Source: Pedobacter sp. N36a (lineage in GTDB: Bacteria > Bacteroidota > Bacteroidia > Sphingobacteriales > Sphingobacteriaceae). Taken from it: a stretch of DNA of 64,000 bases. A program made the position numbers and the translations under genes. The stretch spans positions 1 through 64,000 of the forward strand of contig NZ_JACSZW010000009.1 of assembly GCF_014472395.1 (NCBI RefSeq). Reading direction: 5' to 3'. Of this stretch, positions 35,383 to 44,919 are shown piece after piece. Every line of letters begins with the position of its first letter. The stretch's first letter is position 1. The notes beneath the pieces are model-generated. The model did no database searches and was not told where the DNA came from. It saw only the letters and a program-made list of their open reading frames with translations.

Positions 35383-36725
35383 TGGAAAAGCAAAGGATAG
35401 TCGTTTTAGGAGCCGGTGAAAGCGGTGTAGGTGCAGCTATTTTAGCCCAGAAACAAGGATTTGACGTTTTTGTATCTGATCTAGGTGCCATCCCTTCGCA
35501 GTATAAAGAACGTTTGCAGGAACTGAATATCGCTTTTGAAGAAAAGCAGCATACGGCTGAACTGATCTTGAATGCGGTAGAAGTAGTGAAGAGCCCCGGG
35601 ATTCCGGAAGCTGCTCCAATGATCAAAGCGCTGAAAGCAACAGGCATTTCAGTGATCTCGGAAATTGAGTTTGCGAAAAGATATACCAAGGCAAAAACGA
35701 TTTGTATTACCGGATCGAATGGTAAAACAACGACTTCCTTGTTGACGTACCACATTTTAAAAAATGCGGGATTGAACGTTGCCCTGGCAGGAAATATTGG
35801 AAATAGCTTTGCCGCATTGGTTGCAACAGCTGATTTTGATTATTACGTATTGGAAATTTCCAGTTTTATGCTGGACGATATGTATGATTTCAAAGCCGAT
35901 ATTTCCATTTTATTGAACATTACGCCGGATCATTTGGACCGGTACGACTATAAACTGAGTAATTATGCAACCTCGAAATTGCGGATCACTCAAAATCAGC
36001 AGAGTGATGATGTTTTCATTTATTGTGCTGATGATGACGAGACTTTGAAAGCCATGAAGTCTGTCAAAATCAATTCAGGGATGCTGGCTTTTTCTATCCG
36101 TAAGGAGATTGAAAATGGCGCTTACCTAGAGGGCAATAACTTACACATCAACATTAACTTAAAAGAGGAATTAACCATGTCGATCACAGAATTAGCTTTA
36201 CAAGGCAAGCATAATGTTTATAATTCTATGGCTGCGGGCATAGTTGCGAAAATATTGGATATTAAAAATTCCGTGATTCGTGAGAGCATGAGTGACTTCA
36301 AAAATGTGGAACATCGTCTGGAACATGTTGGTAAAATCTCCGGCGTGGAGTATATCAACGATTCGAAAGCGACCAATGTGAACTCTACCTGGTATGCGCT
36401 GGAAAGTGTGAACCCGGGTGTGATCCTGATTATGGGTGGTGTAGACAAAGGCAATGACTATAGCATGCTGAAAGACCTGGTTCGTGAGAAAGTTAGGGCA
36501 ATCGTCTGCTTAGGAAAAGACAATAAAAGGATTCATGAGGCTTTTGAAGATGATGTAGAAGTGATCGTCAATACCTTCTCTGCAAATGAAGCTGTTCAGG
36601 TGGCTTACCACTTAGCAAATAAAGGAAATACGGTGCTGTTGTCGCCGGCCTGCGCAAGTTTTGACCTGTTCAAAAACTACGAAGACCGTGGCAATCAGTT
36701 TAAAATGGCTGTGAAAGAACTATAA
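35382..36725 (+). CDS. murD: UDP-MurNAc-alanine D-glutamate ligase MurD
   Basis: 447 aa. Adds D-Glu to UDP-MurNAc-L-Ala. The N-terminal Rossmann domain starts IVVLGAGESGVGAAILAQ; the ATP site is CITGSNGKTTTSLLTYH; NITPDHLDRYD and VEYINDSKATNVNSTWYALE are Mur-ligase signatures. Normal length. It overlaps mraY by 1 bp; ftsW starts 3 bp after the stop. Confidence 0.97.
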   Translation: MEKQRIVVLGAGESGVGAAILAQKQGFDVFVSDLGAIPSQYKERLQELNIAFEEKQHTAELILNAVEVVKSPGIPEAAPMIKALKATGISVISEIEFAKRYTKAKTICITGSNGKTTTSLLTYHILKNAGLNVALAGNIGNSFAALVATADFDYYVLEISSFMLDDMYDFKADISILLNITPDHLDRYDYKLSNYATSKLRITQNQQSDDVFIYCADDDETLKAMKSVKINSGMLAFSIRKEIENGAYLEGNNLHININLKEELTMSITELALQGKHNVYNSMAAGIVAKILDIKNSVIRESMSDFKNVEHRLEHVGKISGVEYINDSKATNVNSTWYALESVNPGVILIMGGVDKGNDYSMLKDLVREKVRAIVCLGKDNKRIHEAFEDDVEVIVNTFSANEAVQVAYHLANKGNTVLLSPACASFDLFKNYEDRGNQFKMAVKEL

Positions 36726-36728
36726 GTT

Positions 36729-37895
36729 ATGATCGCAATTAATCAGATTTTAGACAAGACAAAAGGAGATCGCTGGATATGGCTGATCATCATCCTTTTA
36801 TCGCTGATCTCTATACTTACGGTGTATAGTGCAACTGGAACGTATGCCTATAAAGTGAATAAAACCGTAGAAAAAGTTTTATTGACCAAGCACTTGATCT
36901 TTGTGATCATGGGTATAGGGATGATCTATATCTCGCATTTACTGGATTATAAATATTATGCTGGAATCTCCAAAATCCTGATGATTATTACCATTCCACT
37001 GTTGTTCTATACCGCGGTGTTTGGAGCGAATATCAATGATGCTTCGCGTTGGGTAAAGATTCCGGTAATTGGATTGACCTTCCAGACTTCCGATTTGGCA
37101 AAATTGGCACTGATTACTTTTTTGGCAAGGATGCTGACGAAGAAGCAGGAAAATATTAAAGATGTAAAAGAAGCCTTTCTTCCAATTATGGGATCGGTAT
37201 GTGTGGTTTTTGTACTGATTGCCTGGGCGAATTTATCGACGGCAATTATGTTGTTTGGGGTGAGTATCCTTTTGTTGATTATCGGCAGGATCTCTATTAA
37301 ACAGATCTCCATAGTTTGTGCCGGTGGTGCAGTATTGCTCTTGTTTATTGTGTTTTTAGGGCCTAGAGCAGGAACGTATAAATCCAGGGTAAACTCATTC
37401 TTACATCCGGAGCTGCAAAATTCGGATAAGACCTATCAGGCAGATCAATCCAAAATCGCATTGGCAACTGGTGGTGTTTTTGGAAAAGGTCCTGGAAATA
37501 GTACGCAAAGAAATTTCTTACCTCACCCATATTCGGATTTTATCTTCGCGATTATCGTGGAAGAATATGGTTTGCTGGGAGCAATGACGGTGATTGTGCT
37601 GTACCTCGTACTGCTCTACCGATGCGTTCGGATTGTGACGCAAAGTCCCAAGGCCTTCGGGGCCTTGCTGGCTGCCGGATTGAGCTTTAGTCTGACGATT
37701 CAGGCTTTTGCCAATATGGCCGTAGCCGTTGGTTTAGGTCCGGTTACCGGGGTGCCTTTACCATTGGTCAGCATGGGAGGTACTTCCATGATTTTTACCA
37801 GTATCGCCTTTGGAATTATCCTGAGTGTGAGCAGGGATGTAGAAGAGAATAGTCATAAAAAAGTAGTGGTAGGTGAGATTCCTGCTATAGATTAA
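36729..37895 (+). CDS. ftsW: lipid II glycosyltransferase FtsW
   Basis: 388 aa, about ten helices, of the SEDS family. It polymerises glycan strands at the septum in partnership with FtsI. Conserved parts are VYSATGTYAY near the first periplasmic loop, SRWVKIPVIGLTFQTSDLAK, the large loop QADQSKIALATGGVFGKGPG, and the C-terminal PLPLVSMGGTSMIFTSIAFG. The position in the dcw cluster between murD and murG points to FtsW rather than RodA. Confidence 0.95.
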   Translation: MIAINQILDKTKGDRWIWLIIILLSLISILTVYSATGTYAYKVNKTVEKVLLTKHLIFVIMGIGMIYISHLLDYKYYAGISKILMIITIPLLFYTAVFGANINDASRWVKIPVIGLTFQTSDLAKLALITFLARMLTKKQENIKDVKEAFLPIMGSVCVVFVLIAWANLSTAIMLFGVSILLLIIGRISIKQISIVCAGGAVLLLFIVFLGPRAGTYKSRVNSFLHPELQNSDKTYQADQSKIALATGGVFGKGPGNSTQRNFLPHPYSDFIFAIIVEEYGLLGAMTVIVLYLVLLYRCVRIVTQSPKAFGALLAAGLSFSLTIQAFANMAVAVGLGPVTGVPLPLVSMGGTSMIFTSIAFGIILSVSRDVEENSHKKVVVGEIPAID

Positions 37896-37899
37896 GAAG

Positions 37900-39027
37900 A
37901 TGAAGAGAGCAACGAGAGTAATTATTTCAGGTGGTGGTACTGGCGGACATATTTTTCCGGCGATATCGATAGCGAATGCCTTAAAACGCATGGAGCCTAG
38001 CTGTGAGATTTTATTTGTCGGCGCAACAGGCAGAATGGAAATGGAAAAGGTTCCTGCTGCCGGTTATAAGATCATTGGTTTAAACATCAGCGGTATACAA
38101 AGAGGCTCGATCGTAAAAAATTTAAGTTTGCCATTTAAAATGCTAGGAAGCATGCGTAAAGCCTTGCAGTTAATTGCTGATTTTAAACCTGATGTAGTAG
38201 TTGGTGTAGGAGGTTATGCTTCCGGACCCATCTTATTTGCTGCATCATTAAAAAATATTCCTTACCTGATTCAGGAGCAAAACTCCTATGCCGGGGTAAC
38301 CAATAAATGGTTGGGGAAAAAAGCTTCGAAAATATGTGTGGCTTTTGACGATATGGACCAGTTTTTCCCTGCAGCGAATATCCTGAAAACAGGAAATCCA
38401 GTTAGGAAAGATGTGGTAGACATTGCGCAGAAACACCATGCTGGAGCCGAATTATTGAAACTGGATCCATTAAAGAAGACCATTCTGGTGACAGGTGGTA
38501 GTTTGGGGGCAGGTACCTTAAACAAAAGTATTGAAAAGCATTTACAAGATTTAATTGCTGAAGATGTTCAGGTAATCTGGCAGACGGGCAAGTTTTATTA
38601 TAAAGGGATTGTGGAGCGCTTAGGTTTGGATTACCATCCGAATGTATGTATTCTGGAGTTTCTGAATAAGATGGACATGGCTTATGCTGCTGCCGATCTG
38701 ATCATTTCCAGAGCAGGGGCTGGTACGATTGCAGAGCTTTGTCTGATTAAAAAACCGGTAATTCTGGTGCCTTCGCCAAATGTAGCGGAAGACCACCAGA
38801 CGAAAAACGCAATGGCATTGGTGAAGCACCATGCGGCACTTTTAATTGCCGATCGCTCTGCAGAAGATATGCTGGTATCAGAAGCGTTAACGTTGTTAAA
38901 AGATAAGGATCGCTGTAAAACGCTTTCTGAGAATATAGGAAAAATGGCTCTGCCTGATGCGGATCACATCATTGCAGAAGAGGTGTTAATTTTAGCAGGG
39001 AAAGGAGGTCTACGTGAAGTTAGATAA
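37900..39027 (+). CDS. murG: lipid II synthase MurG
   Basis: 375 aa. Peripheral glycosyltransferase (GT28) that adds GlcNAc to lipid I. N-terminal ISGGGTGGHIFPAISIANAL glycine loop, VVGVGGYASGPILFAA, and LIQEQNSYAGVTNK; the UDP-GlcNAc site contains SRAGAGTIAEL followed by KPVILVPSPN. Starts 4 bp after ftsW and overlaps murC by 14 bp. Confidence 0.98.
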   Translation: MKRATRVIISGGGTGGHIFPAISIANALKRMEPSCEILFVGATGRMEMEKVPAAGYKIIGLNISGIQRGSIVKNLSLPFKMLGSMRKALQLIADFKPDVVVGVGGYASGPILFAASLKNIPYLIQEQNSYAGVTNKWLGKKASKICVAFDDMDQFFPAANILKTGNPVRKDVVDIAQKHHAGAELLKLDPLKKTILVTGGSLGAGTLNKSIEKHLQDLIAEDVQVIWQTGKFYYKGIVERLGLDYHPNVCILEFLNKMDMAYAAADLIISRAGAGTIAELCLIKKPVILVPSPNVAEDHQTKNAMALVKHHAALLIADRSAEDMLVSEALTLLKDKDRCKTLSENIGKMALPDADHIIAEEVLILAGKGGLREVR

Positions 39028-40369
39028 GATTAAGAGGATTTATTTTGTAGGCATTGGCGGGATTGGCATGAGTGCATTGGCCCGTTATTTCAAAAACAGA
39101 GGCTGCGAGGTTTGTGGTTATGATAAGACGCGTACTACCTTGACCATCGCTTTAGAACAGGAAGGAATTGCCATTTCTTATGTGGATGAGGTGTTCAGCC
39201 TGCCAGTAGATTTTTTAACCAATGATGAATATACTTTAGTGGTATATACACCTGCGATTCCTAAAAATAGTGCTTTGCTTCATTATTTTCAGGAGCAGGG
39301 CTTTGTGATGAAGAAACGTTCTGAAGTATTAGGGATTATCAGCGAAGGACAGTTTTGTATTGCTGTTGCCGGTACTCATGGAAAGACCACTACTTCTTCG
39401 ATCATTGCACATGTGCTGACGGCTACCGGTTTTGGCTGTACCGCTTTTTTAGGCGGCATTGCCAGCAATTATAATAGCAATTTTTTATTGGGAACCAACC
39501 ATGTAGTTGTGGTGGAAGCCGATGAATATGACCGTTCTTTCCTGACTTTACATCCGGATATTTCGGTGATTACTTCTATGGATGCGGATCACCTGGATAT
39601 CTATGGTGATGCGAATCAGCTGCAAGAATCTTTCCGGCTGTTTGCCGGACAATTGAAACCGGAAGGGACTTTGTTCGTTAAGGCAGGTTTGCCTTTGGAA
39701 GGCGGCCTGAATTATAGTGCTGGAATGGATTCTCCGATCAAAGGGGAAAATATTCGTGTAGCAGGATCAAAGTTTGTTTTTGATTATGTAGATGGAGCGG
39801 TTGAGATTTCCGATGTAGCGTTAATGTTGCCAGGAAAACACAACGTTGAAAATGCAGTAGCGGCAATAGCGGTGGCCTTAAAGCTAGGCATTGATGCGGA
39901 TCAAATAAAGGGCGCTATTGCCAGTTTTAAAGGAGTAAAAAGAAGGTTTGAATATATTGTGAATACAAAAAATCACATTTATATCGACGATTACGCACAT
40001 CATCCTGAAGAATTAAAAGCTTGTTTTCATGCGGTCAGACAACTGTATCCGGAGAAGAAAATGACGGTGATTTTTCAGCCCCATTTGTTCAGTCGCACAC
40101 GCGATTTTGCCGATGGATTTGCAGCAGTACTGAGTACCGTAGATGACCTGATTTTACTGGACATTTACCCGGCAAGAGAGCTGCCGATTGAAGGCGTTGA
40201 TTCGGCATTTTTGCTCGATAAAATCACCTTGAAAAGTAAAGAGATTTGCGCGAAAGACCTTGTTTTGGAGCGTATTAAAACTAAAAACCCGGAACTGCTG
40301 ATTACCGTTGGTGCCGGAGATATTGACACGTTAATACAACCATTAAAAACTAATTTCACTAATGTTTAA
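39014..40369 (+). CDS. murC: UDP-MurNAc-L-alanine ligase MurC
   Basis: 451 aa from a GTG inside the murG 3' end. It attaches L-Ala to UDP-MurNAc. IYFVGIGGIGMSALARYF is the N-terminal Rossmann loop, AVAGTHGKTTTSSIIAHVL the ATP site, and VEADEYDRSFL and IDDYAHHPEELKACF the ligase signatures. Fits a Bacteroidetes MurC of normal size. ftsQ starts 8 bp before its end. Confidence 0.97.
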   Translation: MKLDKIKRIYFVGIGGIGMSALARYFKNRGCEVCGYDKTRTTLTIALEQEGIAISYVDEVFSLPVDFLTNDEYTLVVYTPAIPKNSALLHYFQEQGFVMKKRSEVLGIISEGQFCIAVAGTHGKTTTSSIIAHVLTATGFGCTAFLGGIASNYNSNFLLGTNHVVVVEADEYDRSFLTLHPDISVITSMDADHLDIYGDANQLQESFRLFAGQLKPEGTLFVKAGLPLEGGLNYSAGMDSPIKGENIRVAGSKFVFDYVDGAVEISDVALMLPGKHNVENAVAAIAVALKLGIDADQIKGAIASFKGVKRRFEYIVNTKNHIYIDDYAHHPEELKACFHAVRQLYPEKKMTVIFQPHLFSRTRDFADGFAAVLSTVDDLILLDIYPARELPIEGVDSAFLLDKITLKSKEICAKDLVLERIKTKNPELLITVGAGDIDTLIQPLKTNFTNV

Positions 40370-41567
40370 AGACATCAATTGGAAATTTGTATTCAGATGC
40401 TTTGCATGGGTAGTTTGCCTGTGTGGGGTGGTTGTGCTCATGAGTTTCATCAGCATGAAAAAGGATACGGTGACCATTACGAATGTGAAAATATTGATCC
40501 CTGGAGCAGATAATTTCATTGAGCGAGAGGAGATCGATGCGGTTTTAAAGCAGAGCCAGGGCTCTTTGATCGGTCAAAAGCTAGAAAATATCAACCTGCA
40601 GGCAATAGAGAAAAAGATTCAATCTAATCCCTATATTGCTCAGGCAACCGTGTATGCAGACATGGATGGCGTGATCCATATTGAAATCAAACAGCGTCAG
40701 CCGATTTTAAGGGTAATTAATGCTGGAGGACAGGACTATTATATTGACCGTGACGGACTAAAAATGCCGGTGTCTCCGAACTTTACGGCCAACGTTTTGG
40801 TAGCTAATGGAAACATTATGGAGCGTTTTAGTGGTAGAGTAGACACTTTAATCACCAAATTGGCAGCAGATTTGTACGAGACGGCTTTGTTCATCAAAAG
40901 AGATACTTTGTGGGATGCACAAATTGAGCAATTGTATGTAGATGATAGAATGGATATTGAGTTGATCCCAAGAGTAGGTAACCAGCGCATCTTGCTGGGC
41001 TCTGCTGATTCCTTGCAGGTGAAAATGAGAAATCTTCTGGCGTTTTATAAGCAGGCCATGCCAAAAGTGGGATGGGATACCTATAAAACGATTAATATAA
41101 AATATACGAATCAGGTGGTTTGTGAAAAGAATATACCAGATTCGCAGATAGTGAACGGTGTAAAACGACCGAAGATTGTGGATACTGCAAAAGCGAATAA
41201 AGGGCTGGTCAATGCCTTGGTATTGCAGCAGATTGCAAGGGAAATGAAAAACGATGCGGATGATCCTTACGTTCCGGATGGAGCAGCAGCTGTACAATCA
41301 GCGCCAGCTCCGACAGTGAAACCGGCCATCAAGCAGCCAGTTGCACAGAAGAAACCGGAAGTAAAGAGCGCTGCGCCGAAAAAGCTGGAGCCGAAAAAAT
41401 CGGAACCCAAAAAAACAGCAGCGGTAAAACCTCCGGTCAAGAAGCCGGAAACTAAACCAGTTGTTAAAGCAAAGCCACTTACGAGTCCGCTGAAAAAGAC
41501 GAGTACGGCAAAAACAGAGAAAAAAACAACTGCTAAGAAACCGGTAACGGCAGCAGAAAAGAGATAA
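40362..41567 (+). CDS. ftsQ: FtsQ-like cell division protein with long Lys/Pro/Ala tail
   Basis: 401 aa. One N-terminal membrane helix (FRCFAWVVCLCGVVVLMSF), then a POTRA-like segment (IEREEIDAVLKQSQGSLIG) and the FtsQ beta domain (IHIEIKQRQPILRVINAGGQ). The last 95 or so residues, from about 305, are made of Lys, Pro, Ala and Ser (for example KKPEVKSAAPKKLEPKKSE), a low-complexity periplasmic tail not found in E. coli FtsQ. FtsQ recruits FtsB/L/I/W to the septum. The call relies on position and topology. Confidence 0.88.
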   Translation: MFKDINWKFVFRCFAWVVCLCGVVVLMSFISMKKDTVTITNVKILIPGADNFIEREEIDAVLKQSQGSLIGQKLENINLQAIEKKIQSNPYIAQATVYADMDGVIHIEIKQRQPILRVINAGGQDYYIDRDGLKMPVSPNFTANVLVANGNIMERFSGRVDTLITKLAADLYETALFIKRDTLWDAQIEQLYVDDRMDIELIPRVGNQRILLGSADSLQVKMRNLLAFYKQAMPKVGWDTYKTINIKYTNQVVCEKNIPDSQIVNGVKRPKIVDTAKANKGLVNALVLQQIAREMKNDADDPYVPDGAAAVQSAPAPTVKPAIKQPVAQKKPEVKSAAPKKLEPKKSEPKKTAAVKPPVKKPETKPVVKAKPLTSPLKKTSTAKTEKKTTAKKPVTAAEKR

Positions 41568-41619
41568 AATACAGATACCAGAAAACAAAAAGAATATAAC
41601 TCAGCAAATCGATATAGTT

Positions 41620-42981
41620 ATGGGCAAAGAAAAATCTATCGTGCAGTCTCCAATCGTAGTAGGATTGGATATTGGTACTACAAAAATTTGCGTGATCGTT
41701 GGTCGGCGCACTCAGCATAAAAAAATAGAGGTATTGGGCATTGGAAAAGCGGAATCAGCAGGGGTAACCCGTGGTGTGGTTTCGAACATCCAAAAAACAG
41801 TTCAGGGAATCGCACAGGCAGTAGAAGTTGCCAGCGGTCAATCGAATGTAGAAATCCGCGTGGTGAATGTTGGTATCGCTGGTCAGCATATCAAGAGTTT
41901 GCAGCACCGTGGGATTTTGACCAGGAGAGAGCTGAACAATGAAATTGGGAAGAAAGACATCGACAAATTAATTGATGATATGTTCAAACTGGTGATGCCC
42001 CCAGGAGAAGAAATCATCCATGTCTTGCCTCAGGAATTTACGATCGATAATGAGCCCGGTGTGAAAGACCCGATCGGGATGGCAGGAGTGCGCTTAGAAG
42101 CGAATTTCCACATCATCTCCGGACAGGTAACTGCGGTTAAAAATATCATGAGATGCGTAACCAATGCTGGGTTGCAAACTCAGGAATTAATACTAGAGCC
42201 TCTTGCTTCTTCAGAGTCGGTGTTGAGCGACGAAGAGAAGGAAGCTGGTATTGCCTTAGTGGATATTGGTGGTGGTACAACTGATATTGCTATTTTTCAT
42301 GAAGGCATCATCCGCCATACTGCTGTGATCCCATTTGGGGGTAACAGTGTAACGGAAGATATTCGTGAAGGATGTTCTGTGATGAGAAACCAGGCTGAAT
42401 TGCTGAAGACCCGTTTCGGTTCTGCCCTGGCTGAAGAGAACAAAGAAAATGAAATCATTTGTGTTCCCGGCCTTCGTGGAAGAGAGCCAAAAGAGATCTC
42501 TGTGAAAAACTTAGCTTATGTGATCCAGGCCCGTATGGAAGAAATCATTGAGCATGTTTATTATGAGATTAAATCGTCTGGTTATGAGAAAAAATTAATC
42601 GGTGGTGTAGTAATCACTGGTGGCGGTGCTTTGCTGAAACACCTTTCTCAACTGGTAGAATATGTAACTGGTTTGGATTGCCGAGTGGGTTATCCGAATG
42701 AGCATTTGTCGAAATATGAAGACATGCCGAAGACCATTTACGACGATTTGAAAAGCCCGATGTATGCAACCAGTGTTGGTTTGCTGATCAAAGGAATTCA
42801 AAAAGCGGAAGAACTGATCGAAGAAATGAAACAGCCAGGCGTATATGTTGAAAAACCAAAGGATCCTAAAGACAAGAACAAGAATTCTGGTGGTGGACTG
42901 TTCGACAAGCTGCTGGCCAAGGCTAAAGACTTCGTCAAGGACGATATGAACGTAAGCGACGAAGATTACATTAAATCATAA
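41620..42981 (+). CDS. ftsA: cell division protein FtsA
   Basis: 453 aa, actin-fold ATPase that tethers FtsZ to the membrane. It begins with SPIVVGLDIGTTKICVIVGR (phosphate-1), then GVVSNIQKTVQGIAQAVEVA of the SHS2/1C domain, ALVDIGGGTTDIAIF (phosphate-2) and GVVITGGGALLKHLSQLVEY. After about residue 410 comes a Lys/Asp-rich linker and an amphipathic C-terminal helix (FDKLLAKAKDFVKDDM), the expected membrane tether. 52 bp separate it from ftsQ; 78 bp or more lie before ftsZ. Confidence 0.97.
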   Translation: MGKEKSIVQSPIVVGLDIGTTKICVIVGRRTQHKKIEVLGIGKAESAGVTRGVVSNIQKTVQGIAQAVEVASGQSNVEIRVVNVGIAGQHIKSLQHRGILTRRELNNEIGKKDIDKLIDDMFKLVMPPGEEIIHVLPQEFTIDNEPGVKDPIGMAGVRLEANFHIISGQVTAVKNIMRCVTNAGLQTQELILEPLASSESVLSDEEKEAGIALVDIGGGTTDIAIFHEGIIRHTAVIPFGGNSVTEDIREGCSVMRNQAELLKTRFGSALAEENKENEIICVPGLRGREPKEISVKNLAYVIQARMEEIIEHVYYEIKSSGYEKKLIGGVVITGGGALLKHLSQLVEYVTGLDCRVGYPNEHLSKYEDMPKTIYDDLKSPMYATSVGLLIKGIQKAEELIEEMKQPGVYVEKPKDPKDKNKNSGGGLFDKLLAKAKDFVKDDMNVSDEDYIKS

Positions 42982-42985
42982 ATAC

Positions 42986-43012
42986 TTATCCACAATTAGC
43001 GATTTTTCCACA
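42986..43012 (+). promoter_or_regulatory. DnaA box(es) between ftsA and ftsZ
   Basis: A perfect TTATCCACA at 42986-42994 and a second site with one mismatch, TTTTCCACA, at 43004-43012, in the same orientation with an 18-bp step. They lie in the only sizeable gap of the late cluster, directly before ftsZ. DnaA control of ftsZ is known in Caulobacter; here it is an inference. Confidence 0.5.
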
Positions 43013-43110
43013 TTCCAAACAGTAATAGAAAAGCCCTGTTAAAAAATGGTATTATTACGTTGGTAGATGAACAGGAAAAACGAATTTTTAAACAACTGAT
43101 TCATAAAGAT

Positions 43111-44742
43111 ATGCAGTTCGAAATGTTAAAAGATAAGTCATCAATCATCAAGGTAATTGGTGTTGGTGGCGGTGGTGGTAATGCGGTAAACCATATGTAC
43201 CGTCAGGGAATTACAGGTGTAGACTTTATTATTTGTAATACAGATGCGCAAGCATTGGAGTTTAGTCCGATCCCTAACAAGGTACAACTGGGTGCTAGCT
43301 TAACGGAAGGAATGGGTGCAGGCTCAATTCCCGAGGTGGGAAAGAACTCTGCAATAGAGAATATAGATGACATCAAACAGATGCTTGGAAGCACTACAAA
43401 GATGTTATTTATTACTGCCGGAATGGGTGGTGGTACTGGAACAGGTGCAAGCCCAATCATTGCAAAAGCAGCGAAAGAATTAGATATATTAACAGTTGCT
43501 ATCGTGACTACGCCATTTGCCTTTGAAGGTAAGCGACGTAAGATGCAAGCCAATGATGGTTTGGATGAGCTGAAAAAATATGTAGACTCTTATCTGGTGA
43601 TTTCGAACGACAGGTTAAGGGAAATTTTTGGTAACCTGACTTTAGGTTCCGCATTTGCGCAGGCAGATGATATCTTAACTACCGCAGCCAAAGGAATTGC
43701 CGAAATCATTACAGTACCTGGATACATCAACGTGGATTTTAAAGATGTGCGTACGGTGATGAAGGACAGTGGGGTTTCGATCATGGGTAGTTTTGCTTGT
43801 GATGGTGAAAACAGAGCATTAAATGCAGTGGAAGGCGCTTTAGCTTCCCCATTGTTAAAAGATAACGAGATTGAAGGTGCCAGATATATTTTATTAAATA
43901 TCAGTTCAGGATTACGTGAAGTAACGATGGATGAGGTGACCATCATCACAGACTATATTCAGGACAAAGCTGGATTATCTGCAGACCTGATCTGGGGTAA
44001 CTGTATCGATGAGAATCTGGAGGATAAATTATCAGTAACGATTATTGCCACTGGATTCCAAACTACGGAACAACGTGATGAAGAAAAAAAGAATGTAAGA
44101 AAAGTTTCTTTGCTTACGCCTGAGGAAGCCCCATTAGTGAAACCGGTAGAGCCTGTTAATTCTTTTATCGCAGCAAGACCAGAAGCTTATTCCAATGAGC
44201 CGGTGATGAAATCTAAAGAAGAGATCAAACAATCTGATCTTTTTGGTGATCTATATGGCAACAATAAAAGAGGGTATCAGGAACCAGATAATAATGGCAT
44301 CGTCAGACATACTTTGGTAGAAGAAGAAGCGGTAGCTGAAGAGCAGCAAGATCCTTCTTTTGAATTTGAAATCAAAGTAGCTGAAACCGATTTTACTTTT
44401 GAAAAACCTGAAGCTGTATTCCATAACAATGTAGAACCACAACGTCAGGAAGTGCTGGAGCAAGGAGCCGATGATGATAAAAATGATGATTCTATTGAAG
44501 ATCAGTTGAAAAAATCTAAAGAGCGTATCTTGAGATTAAAAGACCTGAGCATGAAACTGAGAACCAGCAATGGTTTACAGGAACTGGAAAATGAGCCAGC
44601 TTATAAACGTAAGCAAATGCAGTTGGAACAGGTTCAGCATTCTTCAGAGTCTCAGGTTTCAAGATTTACCTTGAGTAACGATGAGGAAGGATCAACAGAG
44701 ATCAGACCTAACAACTCATTTTTACACGATAACGTTGATTAA
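43111..44742 (+). CDS. ftsZ: cell division GTPase FtsZ
   Basis: 543 aa from ATG 43111; the frame is open upstream to a TTG at 43060. The GTP-binding N-terminal domain has IKVIGVGGGGGNAVNHMYRQ and the tubulin signature GGGTGTGASP, then TTPFAFEGKRR and NDRLREIFGN. The core ends around residue 330 (VTIIATGFQ). A long acidic, Glu/Gln-rich linker of about 190 residues follows, ending near ITEIRPNNSFLHDNVD. Typical linkers are shorter; long ones are normal in Bacteroidetes. FtsZ assembles the division ring. The start at 43111 (MQFEMLKDKSSIIKV) fits the family; the upstream extension has no counterpart. Confidence 0.97.
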   Translation: MQFEMLKDKSSIIKVIGVGGGGGNAVNHMYRQGITGVDFIICNTDAQALEFSPIPNKVQLGASLTEGMGAGSIPEVGKNSAIENIDDIKQMLGSTTKMLFITAGMGGGTGTGASPIIAKAAKELDILTVAIVTTPFAFEGKRRKMQANDGLDELKKYVDSYLVISNDRLREIFGNLTLGSAFAQADDILTTAAKGIAEIITVPGYINVDFKDVRTVMKDSGVSIMGSFACDGENRALNAVEGALASPLLKDNEIEGARYILLNISSGLREVTMDEVTIITDYIQDKAGLSADLIWGNCIDENLEDKLSVTIIATGFQTTEQRDEEKKNVRKVSLLTPEEAPLVKPVEPVNSFIAARPEAYSNEPVMKSKEEIKQSDLFGDLYGNNKRGYQEPDNNGIVRHTLVEEEAVAEEQQDPSFEFEIKVAETDFTFEKPEAVFHNNVEPQRQEVLEQGADDDKNDDSIEDQLKKSKERILRLKDLSMKLRTSNGLQELENEPAYKRKQMQLEQVQHSSESQVSRFTLSNDEEGSTEIRPNNSFLHDNVD

Positions 44743-44762
44743 CCAGTCGATTTAAATATTTG

Positions 44763-44797
44763 AAAAGCCTTAGCAATTTTATTGTTGAGGCTTTTTT
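44763..44797 (+). terminator. intrinsic terminator after ftsZ
   Basis: AAAGCCT-TAGCAAT-TTT-ATTGTTG-AGGCTTTTTT: a long stem with one mismatch pair region and a U-run of six, 20 bp after the ftsZ stop. It ends the dcw transcript. Confidence 0.85.
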
Positions 44798-44919
44798 GGC
44801 ATAATAATCGTGTGGGAAGGGCAAGCGGAATAAAGCGCTGCCAGGTAAAATTGCTATTACAGCAGATTAACCTTAAATTTGCAGAAAAATAAGATACATA
44901 ACATTTAAATAAATACACA

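Noticed and set aside
40848-41588. Long minus-strand frames (149 and 96 codons) opposite ftsQ
   Set aside because: They reflect the Lys/Pro-rich coding sequence on the + strand, which yields Phe/Arg-rich antisense frames.
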